The notes beneath the pieces were generated by a model, which did no database searches, was not told the DNA's origin, and saw nothing but the letters and a program-made list of their open reading frames with translations. DNA of 64,000 nucleotides from Domibacillus iocasae. GTDB lineage: Bacteria > Bacillota > Bacilli > Bacillales > Domibacillaceae. Positions 57,023 to 64,000 of this stretch are shown here, one piece after another. The DNA is taken from positions 123,654 through 187,653 of the forward strand of contig NZ_MAMP01000006.1 in NCBI RefSeq assembly GCF_001750285.1, in the 5' to 3' direction. A program made the translations under genes and the position numbers. Within the stretch, counting starts at the first letter, position 1. Every line of letters begins with the position of its first letter.

Positions 57023-59434
57023 ATGACAAAAGAAAAAATTGTACTAATCGGAAATGGAATGGCCGGTGTCCGTTCTATTGAAGAATTATTAAAAATAGAT
57101 TCAGACCGCTTTCACATTACGATTTTTGGGGAAGAGCCGTATCCGAACTATAACCGCATTCAATTATCAAAAGTCCTGCAGGGGGACACAGAAATTGCAG
57201 ATATTACATTAAACGACTGGAACTGGTACGCAAAAAACAATATTCAAATTTATTCTGGCGAAAAAGTAATGCAGATTGACGCAGAAAACAAAGCGGTTCA
57301 TACCGATAAAAAACGCGTAGTAGCATACGATAAATTAATTATTGCCACAGGGTCTGTTCCATTTATCATTCCGGTGCCGGGTCACGAAAAGGAAGGCGTG
57401 ACGGCATTTCGTGATATTAAAGACTGTGAAAAAATGATCAACACGTCGAAAGAATATAAAAAAGCCTCTGTCATCGGCGGCGGCCTTCTCGGCCTGGAAG
57501 CGGCGCGCGGCTTGCTCAACTTGGGAATGGACGTCAATGTGATTCATCTTGCGGACGTTTTGATGGAGCGCCAGCTAGATGAAACAGCTGGCAAAATGCT
57601 TCAAAAAGAATTGGAAAAGCAAGGCATGTCGTTTTTGATGAATAAGCAAACAGCGGAAATTCTAGGAGAAGATCGGGTAGAAGGAATCAGGTTTGGAGAT
57701 GGGGAGCAAATTGAAACGGATCTTGTCGTCATGGCGGCGGGTATTCGGCCGAATACTTCCCTTGCAAAAGAGAGCGGCATTGCTGTCAACCGCGGTATTT
57801 TGGTCAATGATTATATGGAAACAAACATCCCGGACGTCTATGCGGTCGGCGAATGTGCAGAACACCGTGAAGTGGTATACGGCTTGGTCGCACCACTTTA
57901 TGAGCAAGGAAAAGCAATGGCTGCACATATTTGCGATGAGCCGGCGGCTGGATACGAAGGTTCTGTCTTATCCACTCAATTAAAAGTGTCGGGCGTGGAT
58001 GTGTTCTCGGTTGGAGAAATCGTAGAAGAAGAAGAAACGAAAACGATTAAAATGTTTGATGACTGGAAAGGCGTCTATAAAAAGGTTTTAATCCGCGATG
58101 GAAAAATGGCAGGGGCTGTCCTGTTTGGCGATACGAGCGAAGGCAACAAGCTGCTTCGCCTCATTAACAAAAAAGCAGACGTGGAGGAATACATCGGGGC
58201 AGCGGAAGAAGCAGCCAGCGGTGCAGGCCTCGTCGCATCAATGGACGATAGTGAACTGATCTGCGGCTGTAACGGTGTATCCAAAGGCGACATTGTCTGT
58301 GCGATTAAAGAAAAGGACTTAACGACTGTGGATGAAGTAAAAGGCTGTACAAGCGCGTCCCGTTCATGCGGCGGCTGCAAACCACTTGTCGCCGACCTGC
58401 TGGCCCATACACTGGGCGATAGTTTTGATGCATCCATTCAAAAAGAAGCCATCTGCGGCTGTACCACACTTTCACGTGATGAAGTCGTGGAAGCGATCCG
58501 TGAAAAAGGCTTGTCGCATACACGTGAAGTAATGAATGTGCTCGGCTGGAGCACGGAAGGCGGCTGCTCGAAATGCCGTCCGGCGTTAAACTACTACCTC
58601 GGTATGATTAAGCCAAAAGAATATGAAGACGAAAAAGAATCCCGGTTTGTCAATGAACGTATGCACGGCAATATTCAAAAAGATGGCACGTATTCAGTTG
58701 TGCCACGGATGTACGGCGGCGTGACATCAGCGGAAGATTTACGAAAAATTGCCGATGTCGCAGACAAATACAAGGTGCCGCTTATTAAAGTAACCGGTGG
58801 CCAGCGGATTGACTTGTTCGGCGTGAAAAAAGAAGACCTGCCGGGCATGTGGGCGGACTTGGATATGCCATCCGGCTACGCATACGGGAAAACGCTCCGG
58901 ACTGTAAAAACATGTGTTGGGGAAAGCTTTTGCCGATTCGGTACACAGGATTCTATGGGTTTGGGTGTCCGGATGGAAAAGAAATTTGAGCGCATTGGCA
59001 CGCCGCATAAATTTAAAATGGCGGTTTCCGCCTGCCCGCGCAACTGTGCAGAATCGGGCATCAAGGATCTCGGTGTTGTTGGTGTGGACGGCGGCTGGGA
59101 ACTTTATGTCGGCGGTAACGGCGGCACACATTTACGAGCGGCTGACTTATTCTGTAAGGTCAAAACCGATGAAGAAGTGATGGAAATGATTGGCGCATTC
59201 ATGCAATATTACCGAGAGGATGCCGTTTATCTCGAACGGACATCGGTTTGGGTAGAGCGTGTCGGGCTGGATCACATCAAAGAAGTGCTGGCTGATAAAG
59301 CGACACGGGACGCACTAAATGCCCGGATTGATGAGGCATTGTCTGTCACGAAAGAGCCATGGAAAGAAGTTATTGACAGCGAAAAAACACGCAAAGAATT
59401 ATATGAAACTGAACTCGTCAGCGCGACAAAATAA
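57023..59434 (+). CDS. nirB: Assimilatory NADH nitrite reductase, large subunit
   Basis: 803 residues. The FAD/NADH-binding reductase half (GNGMAGVRS at 8; GGGLLGLEAARGL near 153) is followed by two BFD-like [2Fe-2S] Cys clusters (CGCNGVSKGD.. and CGCTTLSRDE..CSKCRP). The sirohaem/[4Fe-4S] domain has TCVGESFCRFG and SACPRNCAESGIKDLG. It reduces nitrite to ammonium with six electrons. AGGAGG precedes the ATG. First gene of nirB-nirD-SUMT, probably activated by TnrA. Confidence 0.97.
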   Translation: MTKEKIVLIGNGMAGVRSIEELLKIDSDRFHITIFGEEPYPNYNRIQLSKVLQGDTEIADITLNDWNWYAKNNIQIYSGEKVMQIDAENKAVHTDKKRVVAYDKLIIATGSVPFIIPVPGHEKEGVTAFRDIKDCEKMINTSKEYKKASVIGGGLLGLEAARGLLNLGMDVNVIHLADVLMERQLDETAGKMLQKELEKQGMSFLMNKQTAEILGEDRVEGIRFGDGEQIETDLVVMAAGIRPNTSLAKESGIAVNRGILVNDYMETNIPDVYAVGECAEHREVVYGLVAPLYEQGKAMAAHICDEPAAGYEGSVLSTQLKVSGVDVFSVGEIVEEEETKTIKMFDDWKGVYKKVLIRDGKMAGAVLFGDTSEGNKLLRLINKKADVEEYIGAAEEAASGAGLVASMDDSELICGCNGVSKGDIVCAIKEKDLTTVDEVKGCTSASRSCGGCKPLVADLLAHTLGDSFDASIQKEAICGCTTLSRDEVVEAIREKGLSHTREVMNVLGWSTEGGCSKCRPALNYYLGMIKPKEYEDEKESRFVNERMHGNIQKDGTYSVVPRMYGGVTSAEDLRKIADVADKYKVPLIKVTGGQRIDLFGVKKEDLPGMWADLDMPSGYAYGKTLRTVKTCVGESFCRFGTQDSMGLGVRMEKKFERIGTPHKFKMAVSACPRNCAESGIKDLGVVGVDGGWELYVGGNGGTHLRAADLFCKVKTDEEVMEMIGAFMQYYREDAVYLERTSVWVERVGLDHIKEVLADKATRDALNARIDEALSVTKEPWKEVIDSEKTRKELYETELVSATK

Positions 59435-59449
59435 AAGGGGGCCGTGAAC

Positions 59450-59767
59450 ATGGAAAAAGTAATGGAAAAAGTGCGGATCGCCTCGATTCAGGATCTGCCG
59501 GAGAAAATGGGCAAAACCGTCCGGGTGGGCGAACTGGAATTGGCTGTTTTTAAGCTGGGAAATGGAAAGGTGACGGCGATTGAAAATCGATGCCCGCATA
59601 AAGGCGGGGTGCTCGCAGAAGGCATTGTGAGCGGCGAGCACGTCTTCTGCCCGATGCATGACTGGAAAATCTGCACGACCGACGGCCAGGTGCAGGCCCC
59701 GGATGTCGGCTGTGTCTCAACGTATAAAGCGGTAGTTGAAAATGACGACGTGTTTCTATTGATCTAA
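59450..59767 (+). CDS. nirD: Assimilatory nitrite reductase, small subunit (Rieske type)
   Basis: 105 residues with a Rieske [2Fe-2S] site: CPHKGG and CPMHDWK. ATG at 59450 has better spacing from AAGGGGG than the GTG at 59444. It pairs with NirB, starting 15 bases after its stop. Confidence 0.95.
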   Translation: MEKVMEKVRIASIQDLPEKMGKTVRVGELELAVFKLGNGKVTAIENRCPHKGGVLAEGIVSGEHVFCPMHDWKICTTDGQVQAPDVGCVSTYKAVVENDDVFLLI

Positions 59768-59784
59768 AAAGGAGGCGGACCAAG

Positions 59785-60537
59785 ATGGGGGCTGTATATA
59801 TTGTAGGAGCAGGACCGGGCGACCCGGAACTGATTACGGTAAAAGCACTGAAAGCGATCCGGAAAGCGGATGTGATTTTATACGACCGGCTGGTCAATAA
59901 AGAGCTGCTCGATGAAGCGAAGCCATCGGCCGTCCGCGTCTTTTGCGGCAAGTTTCCAGGCAATCATGTGATGACACAGGACCGGATCAACCGCCTGCTT
60001 GTTAAATTCGCCTCAAAAGGAAAATGTGTCGTCCGGCTGAAAGGCGGCGACCCCTTCGTGTTCGGCCGCGGCGGTGAAGAAGCCGCCTATGTGAAAGGGT
60101 TCGGGATTCCGGTTCAGGTCATTCCCGGTATTACAGCGGGGATCGCCGCACCGGCCTATGCGGATATCCCGATTACGCACCGTGAATACGGCAACTCATT
60201 TGCGGTCGTAACCGGTCATCAAATGGACGGCAAAAAAGAAACGGACTGGGCGCAGCTGGCCACATCTGTGGATACACTTGTCGTTTATATGGGAATGAAG
60301 AATTTAGCGGGCATTGCTGAAGCATTGATCCAACATGGTCGTGATGAATCAATGATGGCAGCTGTCATTGAACACGGTACAACAGATGCACAGCGTGTTG
60401 TCACAGCTCCTCTTAAGAGCATTGCGGCAGAAGCAAAAAAACAAGCTATTGGAAATCCGGCAGTGATTGTGGTCGGGGATGTGGTGAACTGCCGGAAACA
60501 GATGCAGCGTGAGATGGCAGCTGTGGCGGCATATTGA
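59785..60537 (+). CDS. cobA: Uroporphyrinogen-III C-methyltransferase (SUMT)
   Basis: 250 residues. VGAGPGDPELITVKALKAI at the start, DRLV, the substrate loop RLKGGDPFVFGRGGEEA and VIPGITAGIAAPAYA are the SUMT signatures. It methylates uroporphyrinogen III twice with SAM to give precorrin-2, the sirohaem precursor NirB needs; the equivalent in B. subtilis is nasF. AGGAGG precedes the ATG. No chelatase/dehydrogenase gene follows here. Confidence 0.95.
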   Translation: MGAVYIVGAGPGDPELITVKALKAIRKADVILYDRLVNKELLDEAKPSAVRVFCGKFPGNHVMTQDRINRLLVKFASKGKCVVRLKGGDPFVFGRGGEEAAYVKGFGIPVQVIPGITAGIAAPAYADIPITHREYGNSFAVVTGHQMDGKKETDWAQLATSVDTLVVYMGMKNLAGIAEALIQHGRDESMMAAVIEHGTTDAQRVVTAPLKSIAAEAKKQAIGNPAVIVVGDVVNCRKQMQREMAAVAAY

Positions 60538-60622
60538 GAAGGTGTATGCATTGACTCTCTCTTGGATGTCCTGTACCATTATCTTTAATTCAAGATAATG
60601 AAGGCTGAAAGGTGGGAACAGT

Positions 60623-61225
60623 GTGAAGCATCTTTTTCAAAAAGGAACAAATAACCGTGTGCTGCTTTTACTGCACGGAACGGGCGGGACAGAGCAGGAT
60701 TTACTTCCGCTTGCTGAAAGGATTGATCCCGCAGCGTCGGTTTTAAGTGTCAGAGGCAATGTGCTTGAAAACGGCATGCCGCGTTTTTTTAAACGCTTGG
60801 CAGAAGGAGTATTTGATGAAGAAGATCTCATTTTTCGCACAAATGAATTAAATGAATTTTTAAACGAAGCAGCGCGTGAGCATAGTTTTGACCGGAACGA
60901 AGTGGTGGCGGTCGGCTACTCAAATGGCGCTAACATAGCGGCAAGCTTGTTGTTTCATTATGAGGATGCACTAAAAGGTGCAATTCTTCATCATCCGATG
61001 GTGCCGAGACGCGGTATTAAACTACCGGATCTGCAAGGCGTGCCGGTTTTTATCACTGCTGGAAAAAATGACCCAATTTGTCCTGCTACGGAAACGGACG
61101 ATTTAAAGCAGCTGCTGGACGGCGCAGGTGCCAAAGTGGATGTTCATTGGGAGATGAATGGCCATATGCTGAGCGGAACGGAAGTCCAGGCGGCCGCAGA
61201 ATGGTATAAACAGACACTATCTTAA
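60623..61225 (+). CDS. MhqD-like carboxylesterase/phospholipase-type hydrolase
   Basis: 200 residues of alpha/beta hydrolase fold. LLLLHGTGGTEQDLLPLA carries the oxyanion hole, GYSNGANIAASLL the nucleophile Ser100, TAGKNDPICP the acid and MNGHMLS the histidine. It resembles MhqD/YodD hydrolases linked to quinone stress in Bacillus. It starts at GTG after AAAGGTGGG. Unlinked to the nitrite genes apart from position. Confidence 0.88.
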   Translation: MKHLFQKGTNNRVLLLLHGTGGTEQDLLPLAERIDPAASVLSVRGNVLENGMPRFFKRLAEGVFDEEDLIFRTNELNEFLNEAAREHSFDRNEVVAVGYSNGANIAASLLFHYEDALKGAILHHPMVPRRGIKLPDLQGVPVFITAGKNDPICPATETDDLKQLLDGAGAKVDVHWEMNGHMLSGTEVQAAAEWYKQTLS

Positions 61226-61230
61226 TAAAA

Positions 61231-61267
61231 AAACCAGAAAGAAGCATGCCTTCTTTCTGGTTTTTTT
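61231..61267 (+). terminator. Terminator of the hydrolase gene
   Basis: AAACCAGAAAGAA pairs with TTCTTTCTGGTTT and is followed by T. Confidence 0.93.
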
Positions 61268-61342
61268 ATTGAATTATCGTGTTTTGACAGTAAAAAGGGA
61301 ATGTGAAATAGTAGAATTATCATGAATAAAAAGAGGTGGATT

Positions 61343-61624
61343 ATGATTCAAGTGAAAGCAAAACGCATAGTGGACGGACAAGGGCGGGTCGTATTGCCGA
61401 AAGCGGTGCGTAAAAAGCTGGACATTCAACCGGAGGACCGTGTGATAGTGATAGCAAAACAAGATGAAATTGTCATTAAAAAACACGTAGATCAAGTAGA
61501 AGAAGAGAAGGTTTGCTATGTCACAGGGGTCGCCTCAGCAGAGTGCCAGCCATTTAGCGGCGGCATTGAATTAAGCAAGGAAGCAGCGCTCCTTCTTTTG
61601 GAAGAAATGAAGTCTAAACAGTAA
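61343..61624 (+). CDS. AbrB-family transition-state regulator
   Basis: 93 residues. The N-terminal swapped-hairpin DNA-binding domain (VKAKRIVDGQGRVVLPKAVRKKLDIQPEDRVIVI..DEIVIKK) is typical of AbrB/SpoVT. The C-terminal half has two Cys (VCYVTG, AECQPF) and a helix, as in AbrB multimerisation domains. ATG at 61343 follows AGAGGTGG; an earlier ATG at 61322 has none. It could be AbrB or Abh; the sequence alone does not decide. Confidence 0.88.
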   Translation: MIQVKAKRIVDGQGRVVLPKAVRKKLDIQPEDRVIVIAKQDEIVIKKHVDQVEEEKVCYVTGVASAECQPFSGGIELSKEAALLLLEEMKSKQ

Positions 61625-61689
61625 ACAATTGGCGTATAGTTAAAAGTGTGCTAATTTAAAGAGTGGAAATCGAATGAAGGAGAACTAAA

Positions 61690-62511
61690 ATGGATTTTAT
61701 CACTCTATTAAAAGCAGTTATTCTTGGTCTTGTTGAAGGGCTTACCGAATTTGCTCCGGTCTCGTCTACAGGCCACATGATTATTGTCGATGAGATGTGG
61801 CTGCAATCGCAGCAGTTTTTGGGGAAATATGCGGCTAACACGTTTAAAATTGTCATTCAGCTCGGATCGATTTTAGCTGTTGTTGTAATGTTTCGAAATA
61901 GGTTTATTGATTTACTGGGTTTGAAAAAAGAAACACGCGGGCAGGAGGGACGTCTTCGGCTGACACACGTTCTTGTTGGCTTGCTGCCAGCTGGAATACT
62001 AGGTGTTTTGTTTGAAGATTTTATTGATGAACATTTGTTTTCAACAGAAACGGTGTTGATTGGCCTTGTTATCGGCGGGTTTTGGATGATTGCTGCTGAT
62101 TTGCTCGGACGGAATAAGCGGACAGTGGAGACAGTTGATCAAATTACATACAAACAGGCCCTTACTGTCGGGATCATTCAATGCCTATCTCTTTGGCCGG
62201 GCTTTTCACGATCTGGTGCTACGATCTCAGGCGGTGTTATGCTTGGCATGAGCCACCGGGCAGCAGCGGACTTTACCTTTATTATGGCTGTCCCGATTAT
62301 GGCCGGAGCCAGTTTTATTTCACTCTTGAAAAATTGGCAGTATTTTACGATGGACGCACTGCCATTTTTTGTTGTTGGCTTTATCAGCGCATTCGTTTTT
62401 GCGCTTATCTCGATTAAATTTTTCTTGAAACTCATTAACCGTGTAAAACTGATTCCATTCGCCATTTATCGGATCGTGCTGGCGGCGGTCGTTTATTTTA
62501 TCTTTCTTTAA
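61690..62511 (+). CDS. uppP: Undecaprenyl-diphosphatase UppP (BacA)
   Basis: 273 residues, about eight transmembrane helices. The active-site motifs are EGLTEFAPVSSTGHMI (residues 17-32) and PGFSRSGATISGG. It dephosphorylates C55-PP so the lipid carrier can be reused in wall synthesis, and confers bacitracin resistance when abundant. AAGGAG precedes the ATG. Monocistronic, with its own terminator. Confidence 0.97.
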   Translation: MDFITLLKAVILGLVEGLTEFAPVSSTGHMIIVDEMWLQSQQFLGKYAANTFKIVIQLGSILAVVVMFRNRFIDLLGLKKETRGQEGRLRLTHVLVGLLPAGILGVLFEDFIDEHLFSTETVLIGLVIGGFWMIAADLLGRNKRTVETVDQITYKQALTVGIIQCLSLWPGFSRSGATISGGVMLGMSHRAAADFTFIMAVPIMAGASFISLLKNWQYFTMDALPFFVVGFISAFVFALISIKFFLKLINRVKLIPFAIYRIVLAAVVYFIFL

Positions 62512-62537
62512 ACGGAGACACCTGTCTCCGTTTTTTT
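62510..62537 (+). terminator. uppP terminator
   Basis: AACGGAGACA pairs with TGTCTCCGTT and is followed by seven T; it overlaps the stop codon. Confidence 0.93.
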
Positions 62538-62590
62538 ATGCGTAATAATTAACTATGCTTGTATCATTCGAGAAAATCGAAAGAAGTGGT

Positions 62591-62921
62591 ATGATAGGTT
62601 TCATTACGCAAAAGACGTGAACGGAACGGTAGAAGAAGCAGCGAAGCGGATTGGCGGAGGGCTGCAAAAAGAAAAACTCAGCGTTCTTTGATTTTTCGAT
62701 ATCAAAAAAATTAACTGAAAAGGGCTCGATTTCGATCAATCATATAAAATTTTAGAGATGTGCAATCCTGCGGAAGAGAAAAATGTATTATAGAAGTTGA
62801 TCTTATCACTTTTCCTTCTGCTTTTGTGTGAGCGCCGTTTTGGATTGCTGCTGACGATACAGTGCAAGCAATTGCTAAAAATGCAGAAGCAAATATAAAA
62901 GCGGTCATTGACCGAGTTTGA
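62591..62921 (+). pseudogene. DUF302-family protein, multiply disrupted
   Basis: Three frames give pieces of one DUF302 protein. FHYAKDVNGTVEEAAKRIGGGLQKE is from 62599, then GLDFDQSYKILEMCNP near 62723-62770 (the family hallmark), then VQAIAKNAEANIKAVIDRV to the stop at 62921. At least three stops and one or more frameshifts separate them. The gene is clearly dead, yet still recognisable, so the loss is recent. Confidence 0.75.
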
Positions 62922-62964
62922 TTTAGGGAAAGCGGGCATGATAAAATTACAGCACGAATTGATC

Positions 62965-62990
62965 CCGCAGGCAGCCGTCTGCGGTTTTTT
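62965..62990 (+). terminator. Terminator upstream of hflX
   Basis: CCGCAG pairs with CTGCGG around an eight-base loop, followed by six T. It probably ended the former DUF302 gene. Confidence 0.88.
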
Positions 62991-63006
62991 CACAATGGAG
63001 GTTTAT

Positions 63007-64000
63007 ATGAACGAAACAAAAATCGAACAGTTAAAAGGAATTACAGCCGGTGTCAATACGGACAATGGCGACGATTTTCTTTATTCAATGGAAGAATTGA
63101 AGAATTTGGCCGAAGCATGCGGCATTGATGTGAAAGGTGAGCTGACACAAAATTTGCCGCGTGTCCATTCGGCGCTTTATATGGGAACCGGGAAAGTGGA
63201 GGAATTGAAAAACCTTGCTGAACAGATGGAAGCGGACGTTGTCATTTTTGACAGCGAACTGTCGCCGTCCCAAATTCGCAATCTTGAAAAAGAACTCGAC
63301 TGCGAAGTCATTGACCGGACAATGCTCATTTTAGATATATTCGGCCGGCGTGCCAAAACGAAAGAAGCGCAGCTGCAAGTGGAGATGGCAAGGCTTCAGT
63401 ACATGCTGCCACGTCTTGTCGGCACGTATGTGGCCCTTGGACGGCAGGGGGGCGGATCAGGTTTTAAAAACCGTGGTGCCGGTGAAACAAAGCTCGAGCT
63501 CGACCGCCGGAAAATCGAATCGAAAATATCCTATTTACGCAAAGAACTGGCAAAAATTTCTGAGCAGCGGACGGTGCAGCGCAGACAGCGGCAAAAAAAC
63601 AATATGCCCGTTGCCGCGCTTGTTGGTTATACGAATGCGGGAAAATCGACGGTCTTGAATGCGATGCTTCAGACGTATGGCGGAGACGGAGCGGAAGTAT
63701 TTGAAAAAGATATGCTGTTTGCGACCCTTGATACATCCGTCCGCAGCATCGAACTGCCAGATAAAAAAGAATTTTTGCTTGCCGATACTGTTGGATTCGT
63801 GAACAAGCTGCCTCATCATCTTGTCAAAGCGTTTCGTTCGACACTGGAAGAAGCGGCGGAAGCAGATGTGCTTGTCCATGTGATTGACGTATCAAGCTCT
63901 CAGTTTGAGACGATGATGGACATTACCGAAAAAACACTCGCCGATATTGGCGCAAAAAACATGCCGGTTATTTACGCATACAATAAAGCCGATCTTGCGG
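63007..64000 (+). CDS. hflX: GTPase HflX, 3' partial
   Basis: 331 residues are present before the window ends. The N-terminal HflX domain (1-195) contains RVHSALYMGTGKVEELK, VIDRTMLILDIFGRRAKTKEAQLQVEMARLQYMLPRL and the Gly-rich GRQGGGSGFKNRGAGETKLELDRR. The G domain follows, with G1 GYTNAGKST, G3 DTVGF and G4 NKAD near the edge. HflX splits stalled ribosomes after heat stress. TGGAGG precedes ATG 63007. Confidence 0.95.
   Translation, partial: MNETKIEQLKGITAGVNTDNGDDFLYSMEELKNLAEACGIDVKGELTQNLPRVHSALYMGTGKVEELKNLAEQMEADVVIFDSELSPSQIRNLEKELDCEVIDRTMLILDIFGRRAKTKEAQLQVEMARLQYMLPRLVGTYVALGRQGGGSGFKNRGAGETKLELDRRKIESKISYLRKELAKISEQRTVQRRQRQKNNMPVAALVGYTNAGKSTVLNAMLQTYGGDGAEVFEKDMLFATLDTSVRSIELPDKKEFLLADTVGFVNKLPHHLVKAFRSTLEEAAEADVLVHVIDVSSSQFETMMDITEKTLADIGAKNMPVIYAYNKADLA

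Overview
The window is a chromosomal segment of a Bacillaceae bacterium (Bacillota; the genus cannot be fixed from this sequence). Gene content and order match the B. subtilis yvo/his/yvc/clpP/cggR-eno/ssrA neighbourhoods. Crh, CggR, TnrA, SigL, a CtsR box, a Bacillus-type tmRNA and strong AGGAGG ribosome-binding sites all support this.

Layout. 1-1.9 kb: end of the hprK-lgt-yvoD-ppaX-yvoF cluster. 2-7.7 kb: a CstA-family transporter, then a DcuS/CitA-type two-component system with an SLC13 dicarboxylate transporter. 8.2-14.7 kb: complete histidine operon hisZGDBHAFI(E). 15-21.6 kb: TPR protein, trxB, and yvcI-rapZ-yvcK-whiA-crh. 39-52.9 kb: clpP, rpoN (SigL), a glutaredoxin-like gene, the glycolytic run cggR-gapA-pgk-tpiA-gpmI-eno, secG, a carboxylesterase, rnr, smpB, then ssrA. 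53.6-56.3 kb: a PglD-like acetyltransferase facing a PglF/EpsC-like sugar dehydratase. 56.5-60.5 kb: tnrA divergent from nirBD-SUMT, with two TnrA boxes between them. 60.6-64 kb: MhqD-like hydrolase, AbrB-like regulator, uppP, a ruined DUF302 gene and the start of hflX.

The accessory part is 22.2-38.9 kb, between crh and clpP. From 22.6 to 35.4 kb it is a decayed PBSX/skin-like prophage: half an integrase, ImmA, a RusA fragment, an XtrA domain, an Xpf-like sigma region 4 gene with an in-frame amber codon, and the first 21 codons of a terminase small subunit. Mixed in are host-signalling genes: a KinB-like sporulation kinase, an RsbR-like stressosome protein and two 55-residue Spo0E-like phosphatases about 8 kb apart.

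From 35.6 to 38.9 kb is a separate 3.3-kb islet between two direct copies of a tRNA-Arg(CCG) gene. It carries an orphan DnaB helicase-loader C-terminal domain, a small lysine-rich protein and about 1.5 kb of non-coding DNA made of nested hairpins. In the right half, four hairpins have unrelated stems but share the loop motif CTTATAGAAGAAAC or a variant. In the left half, units share an A-run/GC start and a TTACCCGC..CGG..ATAAACCAT end around variable nested stems. Changing stems with constant loops suggest selection for structure. This is the best candidate in the window for something undescribed. A second structured element, a dispersed repeat with covarying GGA/CGA-loop hairpins, occurs at four intergenic places in the core.
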